Part shown: one piece after another, positions 1 through 9,200 of the stretch
Numbering within the stretch: the stretch's first letter is position 1
How the letters are laid out: each line of letters opens with the position of its first letter
Assembly: GCA_046759305.1 (NCBI GenBank)
Contig: JBHIBY010000003.1
Location: forward strand, 1-58,969
Length of the DNA stretch: 58,969 nucleotides
Direction: 5' to 3'
From: JADFRG01 sp046759305
Lineage (GTDB): Bacteria; Chloroflexota; Anaerolineae; Anaerolineales; E44-bin32
Notes under the pieces: model-generated
Database searches by the model: none
Told to the model about the DNA's origin: nothing
The model's input: the letters and a program-made list of their open reading frames with translations, nothing else
Position numbers and translations under genes: made by a program

Positions 1-85
1 GCGCTGGTGCTGGAATTGGCAGACAGGCATGGTTGAGGGCCATGTGCCGCAAGGCGTGTGGGTTCAACTCCCACCCAGCGCACCA
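1..85 (+). tRNA. tRNA-Leu (GAG)
   Basis: Complete cloverleaf starting at the first base. Acceptor GCGCTGG (1-7) pairs with CCAGCGC (75-81), followed by discriminator A and an encoded CCA (83-85). The anticodon stem CATGG/CCATG encloses loop TTGAGGG, giving anticodon GAG. A long variable arm (about 43-57) marks it as a class II leucine tRNA. The T arm is GTGGG-TTCAACT-CCCAC. The promoter lies outside the window. Confidence 0.95.
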
Positions 86-87
86 AG

Positions 88-116
88 GGAGACTGTCCAG
101 CAGACAGTCTCCTTTT
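88..116 (+). terminator. Rho-independent terminator of tRNA-Leu
   Basis: A perfect 10-bp stem GGAGACTGTC (88-97) / GACAGTCTCC (103-112) with a 5-base loop is followed by TTTT. The T run follows only on the plus strand, so it ends the tRNA-Leu transcript rather than the convergent minus-strand gene. Confidence 0.85.
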
Positions 117-124
117 CATTAGTT

Positions 125-841
125 CTAATCTTCGCAGGTTGCGGATGTTTCGTCGGGTGCCCAGACCAGTATCGATCCGGGATCGAGCGGTTGGAGCCGC
201 AGATAGGTCGTAAGCAACTCCTGAGGTGGAATAGAGGTGTAGGCGTGGGATGGAATAAATTCCAGGAGCCGATTCAGATCCACGTTGGCTGCGTTGGAGG
301 CAGCTTTGGCGCCAAGCGATATGAGAAACTGCTCTTGAGTGGTCAGGGAACCTCTGGGATTAGCGTACAGCGTCCGAAGAACAGCTGTGACCTGGTTGCC
401 CTGCAGGTGGGCGCCGTTTAGATCCAAACCTTCGAGTTCATCGATCAGCGCCGAAAACGCGGTTTCATCGGCGATTACAAAAGGCATCTCTTCAAATGCC
501 GCTAGGAATTCAGGTGCGACACCGCCGGAAGGATCCCAGTGGAAAAGCTCAGACAGGGGCCCCGACTGATTCTTACAGGCGATGCTATCGACAGAATGTC
601 CGAGCAGGATGACATCTCGTTCTGAGTAGCTGTAGGTCACCTGCCATACGGCAACAAGACTTGGTGCAGGCGCAGAAAGATCATCAACCCCGATAATGAG
701 CACCGATTCGCTGGGTTCGGCCTCTGGAGTACCGGTGGGCTGTGGGGAGGATTCTCCGCTGAGCAAGACTGTCAGCAGTCCTGCCGCGAAGAAGGATGCG
801 ATGATCAGTACGACCACCAGTGGCCGACGTTGGCTGGACAT
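125..841 (-). CDS. Degenerate LytR-CpsA-Psr (LCP)-like membrane protein
   Basis: A 238-residue protein with an N-terminal membrane anchor (about residues 7-27), a Pro/Glu/Ser-rich linker, then an extracytoplasmic domain. LIIGVDD near residue 48 matches the opening strand of LCP phosphotransferase domains. The late stretch LQGNQVTAVLRTL...TTQEQFLISL resembles the LCP helix 'L.G.qAL.y.R...R.Q..vl'. The Asp after the first strand and the Arg of the IPRD motif, which bind the pyrophosphate of the lipid-linked substrate in active LCP enzymes, are not visible (LGHSVDS stands where IPRD is expected). I infer a non-catalytic LCP relative. The family assignment rests on motif resemblance only. No clear ribosome-binding site precedes the ATG. 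Confidence 0.6.
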   Translation of the reverse strand: MSSQRRPLVVVLIIASFFAAGLLTVLLSGESSPQPTGTPEAEPSESVLIIGVDDLSAPAPSLVAVWQVTYSYSERDVILLGHSVDSIACKNQSGPLSELFHWDPSGGVAPEFLAAFEEMPFVIADETAFSALIDELEGLDLNGAHLQGNQVTAVLRTLYANPRGSLTTQEQFLISLGAKAASNAANVDLNRLLEFIPSHAYTSIPPQELLTTYLRLQPLDPGSILVWAPDETSATCED

Positions 842-868
842 AAAGTTTAGGAGTGATATGCAGAATGC

Positions 869-900
869 AAGAGCGCCCGGATTGTACTCCGGGCGCTCTT
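869..900. terminator. Strong inverted repeat between two minus-strand genes
   Basis: AAGAGCGCCCGG (869-880) and its exact complement CCGGGCGCTCTT (889-900) enclose an 8-base loop. It lies downstream of the 63-residue gene and upstream of the LCP-like gene. It probably ends the ftsZ-containing transcript, although the T tail is weak on both strands. Confidence 0.65.
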
Positions 901-930
901 GGACAGCAATTGGGCTAGGGCACGAGTGCC

Positions 931-1122
931 CTAATTAATGATCGCTCGTCCGACCACGACCCCGACGAAGTAAGCCACAAATCCCCCCAACACCACGGGG
1001 GAGTATGCTCTCGCATGGGCGATCCACTCTCGATGTTCTAAAGCCCATTCGGCCGCGAAAACGGTTGCTTTCAGAACTAGCAAGTTGATCAGAATGATCG
1101 GTCGGTATCGAATTTGATTCAT
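931..1122 (-). CDS. Small membrane protein, unknown
   Basis: A 63-residue protein not recognised as a known family. It has a hydrophobic N-terminal stretch (about 8-25) and a clear C-terminal membrane segment (about 41-60, PVVLGGFVAYFVGVVVGRAI). GAGGTG sits just before the ATG, and the start is 4 bases after the stop of the preceding 75-residue gene. It is therefore almost certainly the last cistron of the ftsZ transcript. Confidence 0.65.
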   Translation of the reverse strand: MNQIRYRPIILINLLVLKATVFAAEWALEHREWIAHARAYSPVVLGGFVAYFVGVVVGRAIIN

Positions 1123-1126
1123 AGCT

Positions 1127-1354
1127 TCACCTCGATGTGCTCATGCGTATTACATCTCCATCCTCATCGGCGACGACGCGCACAATTCTCTTCATGGACT
1201 TTCCGTTCGGTAGTTCCGCTGCACCCTTGAAGGTCACAAGATAGCGGTCTTCATCATCACCTTGCTCCGATTTGATAGCTGGCCGGACGCCTTCCATCTC
1301 AGGGAACTGGCGAACCACAGTGCGGGTGATCTTTGTGAGAGCTTCTTTCTTCAT
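1127..1354 (-). CDS. Conserved-looking small protein downstream of ftsZ
   Basis: A 75-residue, charged, soluble protein with no family I can name. Its ATG overlaps the ftsZ stop by 4 bases (ATGA), which indicates translational coupling. Residues 37-70 read as alternating beta strands (RYLVTFKGAAELPNGKSMK, then RIVRVVADEDGDVIRM), like a small beta-sheet domain. Codon use resembles its neighbours, and the tight coupling supports a real gene. Confidence 0.7.
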   Translation of the reverse strand: MKKEALTKITRTVVRQFPEMEGVRPAIKSEQGDDEDRYLVTFKGAAELPNGKSMKRIVRVVADEDGDVIRMSTSR

Positions 1355-2469
1355 GCTTGAGTCCCGTGATCGGCCGGCAAGCTGGGGTAGCTTCTACGTC
1401 GCAAGAAGGCCGGTATATCGAGATCATCCATATCAGGCGGTGAAGGTACCTCTTCTGCGACGCGCATCTCTTGCACGGGCTGACCACCTATTCCGGTCAC
1501 GATCAAGATCACCTGAGCTCTGCCCTGCATGGCCGGCTCGGTCGTAATGCCTAGAATTACTTCAGCTTCAGGCGGCATGTTTTCGCGCAAGTCCTCTACC
1601 GCGGCTCCAACTTCCACCAAACCAAGATCGTCGCCACCGGTGAAGTGAACCAGTGCACCTGTTGCTTGCCCAAGGCTGCTGATCTCAAGCAATGGGTGAT
1701 GAAGCGCCTGTTGGACTGCGATCTCAGATTTGCCAGAGCCTTCTCCGATCCCGATAGCCATCAGCGCGCCTCCGCCTTTGTGCATGACCGTGCGAACGTG
1801 TGCAAAATCGACATTGATGAGGCCCGGCTTGGTTACGAGCTCTACGATGCCCTGTATTCCCTGGCGCAGCACATCGTCTGCAAATCGAAATGCCACTTCC
1901 AGACTTGCCTCCCGAGGAACGACATGCAGCAACCGATCATTCGGTACGGTGATCAGGGTGTGGGTATGTGGCTGGAGTCGACGCACGCCCTCAGATGCAT
2001 TCTTAGCACGTTTGCTCATCTCGAAGGAGAAGGGCAAAGTCACAGTGGCGATCACCACTGCCCCAGTTTCGCGTGCTATTTCTGCTGCGATGGGCGTCGC
2101 CCCGGTACCTGTGCCGCCTCCCATTCCAGCGGTCAGGAAAATCATGTCCGCGCCCGCTAGGGTCTCAGAAAGCTCCCGACTGCTTTCAATCGCAGCTGCC
2201 GCGCCGACCTTAGGATCTCCCCCTGCACCTAGGCCGCGCGTTACTCCTGGTCCGAGCCGAATGCGTGTGGGGGCCAGGCTCGATTCGAGCGCTTGATGAT
2301 CCGTATTGGCGGCGATGAACTCCGCACCGATCAACCCCAACTCGACCATGCGGTTGACTGCATTAGAGCCGCCGCCGCCGAGCCCGAGAACTTTAATGCG
2401 GGCCTGGCCGATCTCTTCGATATTGCTGGCTTCAGCATCGCTGTGGCTAATTTCTTCTTGTTCTGTCAT
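1351..2469 (-). CDS. ftsZ: FtsZ, tubulin-like GTPase with altered T7 loop
   Basis: A 372-residue protein of normal FtsZ length. It has the nucleotide-binding start IKVLGLGGGGSNAVNRM (25-41), the tubulin signature GGGTGTG (117-123) and a C-terminal conserved peptide DDLDIPAFLRR (about 348-358), the site that binds FtsA/SepF-type partners. FtsZ polymerises into the division ring. The T7 loop reads NVDFAHV (219-225): the first catalytic Asp is present (D221), but the second, equivalent to E. coli Asp212, is His224. In the family this Asp completes the GTPase site across the filament interface. No ftsA, ftsQ or mur genes lie near. The start overlaps the upstream TIM-barrel gene by 4 bases, so ftsZ is co-transcribed from a sigma-54 promoter at 3710-3725. 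It could be a second, specialised FtsZ. Confidence 0.95.
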   Translation of the reverse strand: MTEQEEISHSDAEASNIEEIGQARIKVLGLGGGGSNAVNRMVELGLIGAEFIAANTDHQALESSLAPTRIRLGPGVTRGLGAGGDPKVGAAAAIESSRELSETLAGADMIFLTAGMGGGTGTGATPIAAEIARETGAVVIATVTLPFSFEMSKRAKNASEGVRRLQPHTHTLITVPNDRLLHVVPREASLEVAFRFADDVLRQGIQGIVELVTKPGLINVDFAHVRTVMHKGGGALMAIGIGEGSGKSEIAVQQALHHPLLEISSLGQATGALVHFTGGDDLGLVEVGAAVEDLRENMPPEAEVILGITTEPAMQGRAQVILIVTGIGGQPVQEMRVAEEVPSPPDMDDLDIPAFLRRRSYPSLPADHGTQA

Positions 2470-3695
2470 TTTCCATCCCTATAGGTAGCTTTCCAGGCTG
2501 CCACAAACATTTCGCTAGGACCCTTGACTCGTGTCACGGAGCATCCTCCCTCAACCAGTCGCCGCTCGACCGACGGAGGAACCGCGGCTTCGTCGCCAAG
2601 AATCGTCACCCTGTCAGCCTGAAGAGCTTCTTCGGGTGAGAAGCCGATCACGCCATCCCGGACCAGCGTTTTAACCGCGGCCCATGTGTCTTCAGACATC
2701 GGACCCTCAGGAAGAAGCACAAAGTGGCTTAGGGTCTTGCTGGTCGGATCGCTCAACCCGCCTACGTCAAGCAGCCGTTTGGCAGATCCCACGATTGTTC
2801 TAGGTTGGGTGGGGGAGTCGAACCAGGCAGAATCGAACTCCGGAACATTTGGGCTTGCCGATAGCAAGTAGAAATTAAAGCCCAGCACCGATTGCGGCAG
2901 TTGACCCGATTGCACGGCACGCAGTACGCTGGCCATCTCGCTGTTACCGTCTTCTAGAGTGCTGGGTGGTCCACCTGCAACAACGATCATTGGCAATGTT
3001 CTGCCCATGACGGATTCTGTAGTGGCCGCGTACCAATCAAATGTCCGAAAGCCAATCTGGTCTTGGGAACCTTCCGGCGTGTTGTAAGGTCTGCTACTAG
3101 ACCACTCAGAAGGACCCCCATACCCCCACTCCAATGGCTTTCCAAAGGTGCGCGCATAAACAGCCAAGTGCAAGTCGTCCAGAAGGCTGCGATGACCACG
3201 GCGCAGCATCGACTGCAGCGCGGTCTCCAAGAAAGAAGTATCCCAATAATCACCGCCGGGCTCGAGCGGGGGGAAAACCGGGTGCAGTCCGGAAGCTCGC
3301 TCGAGCTGCAATATCGGCAGCATGCGATCGACAAAGCGCTCCACGAGGCCGGCGCGTGCCCATTCATTGGACGACCAGCTGGATCTCATGTTGGGGCGAT
3401 CAAGCACCACGACTTCCCGCACGCCCCACTCGCCGTAATTGGCGAGGGCGGGTGAAAGCTGATCGGAGGTCATTTCGTCAACGCGCCCTTTAATCCAAAC
3501 CACAGGCCGAATGCCGGCCTCGATCAAGCCTCTTAGAAATGGTTCAGGTATTGGGTTGCTGGGCGTGGCGTGGAGCACTAGCCAGCTGGCCGACAATCGC
3601 AGGAGCGTCGGCAGCCACTCTTCGAGATCTTTCTCTGAATAGTGGCTATCGTCTGGGAAGTAGTGGAAACCTAGGCGAGAAATGGGTGCACCCAT
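2466..3695 (-). CDS. TIM-barrel, glycoside-hydrolase-like protein, unknown substrate
   Basis: A 409-residue soluble protein without a signal peptide. The pattern of repeated strands (LGFHYFPDD, SWLVLHA, RPVVWIKG, VREVVVLD, LPMIVVAGG, SVLGFNFY) suggests a (beta/alpha)8 barrel as in clan A glycoside hydrolases. I cannot assign a family or point to a catalytic Glu pair with confidence. It is the first gene after a sigma-54 promoter and overlaps ftsZ by 4 bases. The predicted transcription start (about 3699) lies only about 4 bases before the ATG and no ribosome-binding site is visible, so translation is probably leaderless. Confidence 0.6.
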   Translation of the reverse strand: MGAPISRLGFHYFPDDSHYSEKDLEEWLPTLLRLSASWLVLHATPSNPIPEPFLRGLIEAGIRPVVWIKGRVDEMTSDQLSPALANYGEWGVREVVVLDRPNMRSSWSSNEWARAGLVERFVDRMLPILQLERASGLHPVFPPLEPGGDYWDTSFLETALQSMLRRGHRSLLDDLHLAVYARTFGKPLEWGYGGPSEWSSSRPYNTPEGSQDQIGFRTFDWYAATTESVMGRTLPMIVVAGGPPSTLEDGNSEMASVLRAVQSGQLPQSVLGFNFYLLSASPNVPEFDSAWFDSPTQPRTIVGSAKRLLDVGGLSDPTSKTLSHFVLLPEGPMSEDTWAAVKTLVRDGVIGFSPEEALQADRVTILGDEAAVPPSVERRLVEGGCSVTRVKGPSEMFVAAWKATYRDGK

Positions 3696-3709
3696 AGTGA
3701 TTTTATAAG

Positions 3710-3725
3710 TGCAAGGTTTGTGCCA
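3710..3725 (-). promoter_or_regulatory. Sigma-54 promoter of the TIM-barrel/ftsZ operon
   Basis: On the minus strand it reads TGGCACAAACCTTGCA, with the GG of the -24 element and the GC of the -12 element at the exact consensus spacing (TGGCAC-N5-TTGC). It lies in the 36-base gap between the peptidase stop (3732) and the ATG at 3695. The predicted start of transcription is near 3699. Confidence 0.85.
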
Positions 3726-3731
3726 CGCTCG

Positions 3732-6266
3732 TTAGCGGGAGACAGCCAGCTTGATTACTTTGCCGCCTTCGTCCAGGGTCATTTGAGCGAAGTGGGGATG
3801 CACCTTAGAGCCATCGCGCACTTGCTTGGATAGGGTCACTACCACGGCCTCATTCTCACCCACTGTTTTCGCACCAATTTGCTGGCTTGGGCAGCAATGA
3901 TCATCGTGGTCACAGCCGCGGTGTTGGTTCCGCAAGCTCCATTCGGCGTCCGTCAAGGTGGGTAGATATTGGGCCACGATGGAGTGAACACGATCGGTAG
4001 TCGGAGAATAGGATTTCTCCTTGTGCAGGTCCGGCCCTCCAAGCGCGCAAGCGGTCTTCATGGAAGCCGGTCGCTTGGATACGCGGATGACTACTTTGCT
4101 GCGCTTTGAGCGACCGTTCAACTGTGATGTGAGAAGCGGATCGCCATAGAGCACAAATGAGATCAGCGTTTTCTGATCTTCTCCATCAAGGAATCCTTGG
4201 CGCTCGAGCATTTCTGCGGCCAGCTTGAGCTTCGCGAGCCGTAAGGCTTCGCCGATCGGAACAGATTGGCGTAGTTGGTCCCAGAACAACCGCCCCAGTA
4301 GGTCCGCAGCGATCAACGGAGGAGTGACCGAGCCGTAGGAAATCATAGTAGATCCGACAACCGCCTGGCTGCCGCTCGCGAGAAACTTTAAGCTCAGTGC
4401 AGTCTCTTCGGTCTTGCCAATCGCGTGCGCTCCATAGCAGGCCTCGGTGAACACGATCCTTGGAGCACGTCCGCTATTGACTACATCCTCCGGCCGCAGC
4501 GCAACCGGAAATTCAACCGTGTCCGACACATCCCTCAATGGGTCTCGCTGACCGTACCATTCGGGAGAGTCCTGCAAACCGTGCAGATTGAAATACGAGA
4601 GCGGACTCGGACGATTCACAACCGAGGGCATGTTGCCTGCCGCATTGGGTGGGGAGGTAATCAGTGAGCGTGGGGTACCGATCGCTCGGAATACCGCCAG
4701 CGATGCCTTGCGCCAAATGCTGGCGCTGTACCCGATAGCATTGGGTTGCGGACGGAAGAAGCGTCCAAATCGATTTCGCAGCCAGACTCCGAAACGTTTG
4801 GGGCTTGATCTTGAACGCAATTGCTCGCGATGGGCGGCAGTGGCTATGCTGATCAATTTGACCAGCAGGTCGGTATCAGAGTCGATCGGCAGTCGGCCTA
4901 CTGGCCACTCGGGGGCGAAATAGTTTTCGTCCGTGGCCGCATAAGGATTGTCTGAAGGAACTGAATCATCGTCGTCATCCGTTGGATTGGGGAGCAGATG
5001 GAACGGAATAATGTTGTGGCCCCCGACAATGAGAACGGCTCCGATCATTTCACCGCGTTCAGCAAGTGCCCGATCGAGATCTGCCAATCGCAGCTTGATC
5101 TGCCAGGCATTTCCGGGATCGCATGGCTTTAGTCCGAAAGGCTGAAGCGAGCGAGGATCGTCGATGTAAATGCGATAGGCGCCCCAACCGCTTTTACGCC
5201 GTACGACCTCGACCAGGTTCATAATCGCTTCATTTACGCGTCTGAACCCGGACGGGCCAATCTCCTGTACAAGCCTGGTGTGACTGGTCAACACGATGTA
5301 GGCCGGGAGCCTTGCTTCTTGACCCTCGACAGTTCGGCGGGCATTGAGTCGTTGGGCCAGCCGGTCAAACTCGTTGCGCACTGCTATGAGCGCTTCGTTG
5401 GCGACAGTTTGTTCGCCGGAGTTTGGCCCCTGGAAAGCTTCACCAGGTTCCGGGATGGGTATGGAGGAAACATCCGATTTCGGGAACTTTGCTGATGCAC
5501 CCATCACAGCCATGATTTCGTCCGGAATCGGGCGACTGATCTGCGCTTGCATGTGAACCGGCCAAAGGGACCGATACGGATGATCGATGCCGAGCACGGT
5601 TTCAGCGACAACACCCAGTGGATCTGCTGCGGCGACCTGATGCATGCTCTCAACGCCTACGGCCGACCGATCGGAGCTAAGTTGTGATTCAGCCAAGATT
5701 AGATTGAATGCAACACAGTGAGGCCAGCGATCGTGACTTGCCTCAGCCAGATGTACGGCTTCTCGCGTAGCTCCCGAAGCGAGACTGGCTCGGACAGCGA
5801 CCAGAGCGGGCAGGGCGAAGCTGGGATCCGCGGCTAGCGCTTCGTTTGAAGCACGCAGGGCCTCCGCAGCTTCACCCGCATCAAGCGCTTTGTAAGCCCT
5901 CGCTAGCGCGACCGCCCATGAAGGGGAGCTGGCCGGATTTGGTTGTTCACTTGCCAATACCTTTGCGCAGGCGATGTAAACCGGGATCCGCAAGCTATCC
6001 CCGGTCTGTTTGTACGCCTCAGCCAGCATCTCATATGCGGGTTGAGATTCGGGATCGACCTCGACAAGAAGCGACAATCGGTCAATTACCGGACCGGTGG
6101 CGCCCGACTTGAGCTCGATCGCTGCGAGCTGGAGAGCAAGCTCAGTGTCGCCTGGCCATATCGCCAGCCACTCAATAGCCAGGCTACGCGCGAAATCCAA
6201 TCGGCCCGCTACCTGAGCAGCATGAATTGTGCTTACTACGGATTCACGATCCATTGATTTAGCCAT
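3732..6266 (-). CDS. TPR protein fused to a gingipain/caspase-like (clan CD) cysteine peptidase
   Basis: An 844-residue protein. Residues 1-215 are TPR-like helical repeats. Residues about 320-715 resemble peptidase C25/CHAT domains: GGHNIIPFHLLPNP (415-428) followed by SDNPYAAT and VGRLP, then the dyad His562 in NLHG and Cys610 in FTEACYG, then the closing motif LISFVLYGDPLL (701-712). Both catalytic residues are present, so it should be active. A His/Cys-rich patch CDHDDHCC (785-792) near the C terminus could bind metal. No signal peptide is visible, so it is predicted to act in the cytoplasm, unlike secreted gingipains. The start overlaps the giant TPR gene by 8 bases, implying coupled expression and probably physical partnership. 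A substrate is not evident. Confidence 0.8.
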   Translation of the reverse strand: MAKSMDRESVVSTIHAAQVAGRLDFARSLAIEWLAIWPGDTELALQLAAIELKSGATGPVIDRLSLLVEVDPESQPAYEMLAEAYKQTGDSLRIPVYIACAKVLASEQPNPASSPSWAVALARAYKALDAGEAAEALRASNEALAADPSFALPALVAVRASLASGATREAVHLAEASHDRWPHCVAFNLILAESQLSSDRSAVGVESMHQVAAADPLGVVAETVLGIDHPYRSLWPVHMQAQISRPIPDEIMAVMGASAKFPKSDVSSIPIPEPGEAFQGPNSGEQTVANEALIAVRNEFDRLAQRLNARRTVEGQEARLPAYIVLTSHTRLVQEIGPSGFRRVNEAIMNLVEVVRRKSGWGAYRIYIDDPRSLQPFGLKPCDPGNAWQIKLRLADLDRALAERGEMIGAVLIVGGHNIIPFHLLPNPTDDDDDSVPSDNPYAATDENYFAPEWPVGRLPIDSDTDLLVKLISIATAAHREQLRSRSSPKRFGVWLRNRFGRFFRPQPNAIGYSASIWRKASLAVFRAIGTPRSLITSPPNAAGNMPSVVNRPSPLSYFNLHGLQDSPEWYGQRDPLRDVSDTVEFPVALRPEDVVNSGRAPRIVFTEACYGAHAIGKTEETALSLKFLASGSQAVVGSTMISYGSVTPPLIAADLLGRLFWDQLRQSVPIGEALRLAKLKLAAEMLERQGFLDGEDQKTLISFVLYGDPLLTSQLNGRSKRSKVVIRVSKRPASMKTACALGGPDLHKEKSYSPTTDRVHSIVAQYLPTLTDAEWSLRNQHRGCDHDDHCCPSQQIGAKTVGENEAVVVTLSKQVRDGSKVHPHFAQMTLDEGGKVIKLAVSR

Positions 6267-9200
6267 GTACTAACTCCAGTGCTCGGGCAGCTGCCAGTTG
6301 ATGCATCACTTCCTGATTGGCCGGAGCGAGCTCGGCGGCTCGTTTGAGCATCTCGCCTGCCTTGCGATAGGCCTTGAGCGTTCGCAGCAACAGGCCGGCT
6401 CGATAGTGAGCTTGAAGGCTGTTCGGGTCGATCTCTACTGCTTTGAGGTACGAGTCCAACGCGCGTGGGTACTCGCGTCGGTCTTCGTACACCAGACCGG
6501 CCTCAACCGGGATTCGTGCGTCATCCGGATCCGCGTTTTCGGCCTTCCGCAACTCTTCGACTGCGCGATCGAGATTGCCGGATTTGCGCGAGATGCGGCC
6601 CAATCCCAGCCGATATTCAGGATTAACAGGGGAAATACGGATTGCCTCGCCTATGGCTTTCTCGGCGCTGCTTAGGTCTAATCCCGCTTCCAGCGTCTCG
6701 GCCAGCTCATGCCATAAGCGGTGGTCATCCGGATCGGAGTTCAACACCTCTTCCATCGCCTCTGATGCTTGATCATGTTTTCCTTGCCTGATGAGCACCA
6801 TGCTCTCGCCACGACGCACATCGATTGGGTCGGCTCCGGCTTGAAGAGCTTTTTCAAATGCAGATAACGCGGCTTCATAGTCGCCAGATCCGGCGCGAAC
6901 GTAGCCCGCTCCAAGCAGCACTCGAGCATCATCGGGTGCTTGTTGAGTGGCAGACATTAGTCTCTCGTCCGCCTGCTGTCGGTTGCCAAGAGCCATGGAA
7001 GCCTTTGCGGATCCAATCAAGGAATCGATATCGGAAGGGGCAAGGGTGATCGCACGCTCGAACCAGGTAGATGCCTGGTCATACGCTTCCAAATGAAGAG
7101 CTACTTGACCAGCCTCACGGTGCGCGGTAAAGGAATCGGAGCCATAGGCCAAAGCTGCTGTGTAGCCTTCCAGCGCCTGATTGAGATGCCCCGAGGAGGC
7201 ATAAGCACTGGCAAGCGATAGTAAGTAATCTGAGTTCTCAGGGGCGCTGCTAACCGCTTCTTGGAAGTGGGCTAGCGCCGAATCTTCGTCTCCCATTTGC
7301 ACATAGACCGAAGCCAATCTGTGCTGCCAGCGATGCTGATGCGGAGCCTCGAGAACGGCAGCTCCCATGTGAGTGGCAGCTCGCTCCAGGCTTTCCGATC
7401 GCTCATACGCCCTACCAAGCAAATAGCTAGCAATCGGAGTAGATGAGATGCCGGATCGATATGCGGAACGCGCTTCCTCTTGCTGACCCGCGAGCTCGTG
7501 AATCATTCCCTTAAGAATTGAGCTCCACTCCGCTTCAGCGCGAACTAGTTCAACCTGGGCAAGGGTATCGCTAGCCGCCGTAAGTCCATTCGCCTTCAGC
7601 AAAGCAACGGTGATTGCTTCTCCGATCCACCCCATCGGGTCGGAGCCAATGAAGTCAAGTAATTCTGCAGGTGCTTCTTCGACTCGGAGCCATGGACCAA
7701 AAGCTGGGTCTTCAAGATTGCGTTTTTGGAGGGCTTCCATGGCGCTTCGGACGGAGCTCGTCAGATCATCGATCTGCAATTCGGATACGGCATCGGACAG
7801 GCTAAATAGCGAGAGCATGTCTCGAGCTCGCAAGGAAACGCGCACCTGCTCCATAGCTGCAAAGGGATCCGCATCCCATCCAACCAGAGCTGCAACAGCC
7901 TGTTGGGCGTTGAAGAGCCCCATTTCCGCCCTGGCAACCCAGATCGCATCATGTGCAGACTCGATTTGAATAATCCTTGCCCGTTCAAGGAATTCCATTG
8001 TGCGGCTACGATCGGAAGTGGCAACGGCAAGCATGGCGAAGGAACGAGGCGTCTCGTAGCCCAGTTCAATCGCTTCTGATAGCGATGAGGTGGCCAGGTC
8101 GCGCTTGTCTAGCAAGAGAAACGCTTCGCCTATGGCTGCTTTCCCGCGCCCGCTGTCCGCTAGAGTTGATCGAAGCAGGCCAAGCGCATTGCGTGGCTCG
8201 CCTGAGATCAAGGCTGTTTCGGCAGCTTCGTACGCCAAGGAACTGTCGTTGCCCGCAGCCTTGACCGCTCCCGCATAAGCTAAGAGACCCTCACGGACCT
8301 GACCCTGCTCAAGGTGAGCCCTGGCCAAATCGCGACGAAGCCAGGGATTTCCAGGTTCTATTGCTACGGCCTTTTCCAATTGATTGACCGATTGGCTGCC
8401 TAAGCCGAGCAGTTGGGCGCATGCAGCAGAGCGCCGGAGGGGTTCCGGTTCGCTCGGAGCAAGACCAGTGTTGGCCTGCCATGATTTGTAGGCTCCTTGA
8501 TAATCGGCCGCGGCTTCCTGGATACTCGCCAGAACGCCCAGCAACTGGGGATCGTCCGGCCGGGTACGAGTGGCCGCCTTCATCACGCGGATTGCAGAAT
8601 GAAGGTCACCCCTGTGCTCCAGAAACTGTGCAGTATCCTGCAGGACCTTGGGATTGCGTCGGCCGCGCCACAAGGCTTCGGCGACCGATCGACGGACGAC
8701 ACGTTGATCCTGAGCTTCGGAGGCCAATCTGGCTAATGTGAGCCAGCCCTCGGCTGCCCTTGGGTCAAGAGCGCTCAGTCTTTCCACTGCCTTGATAGCA
8801 CCACGGAAATCTCCGGAGTTAGCGAGGGAATCGCCCAATGCGTGCCAAGCACGAGAGTCATCGGGGTCGAGTTCGACGGCTTGCTCTGCGACCTCAAGCG
8901 CCTTATCCGGAAGATTGGCGAATAGGTACACGTCGGACATAGCAGCAAGGATCCGAGCTGATCGAGGGTAGTGCGCCTGAGCATCCTCAAGAATGGCAAG
9001 TGCGATCGAGATTTGATTCATCCCAAGCGCAGAACGTGCAGAACCAAGGATTGCTTTCTCACGTAACTCGTATTCGTTCGATTCCAGCGCCTGCTTATAG
9101 CGAGCAAGTGCCTCGTCGTAGCGCTCAGCTTGTTCGTACGCCCGGCCGAACCAGTAGCTTGTTGAGGGATTTGCCCAGCCTCCCTGTTCTGCGATTTCCA

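Noticed and set aside
29..421. Plus-strand frame crossing tRNA-Leu, its terminator and the LCP-like gene.
   Set aside because: It runs through a structural RNA and a terminator and lies antisense to a better-supported gene.
1645..2160. Long plus-strand frame opposite ftsZ.
   Set aside because: It is a shadow of the ftsZ coding sequence with no family resemblance or ribosome-binding site.
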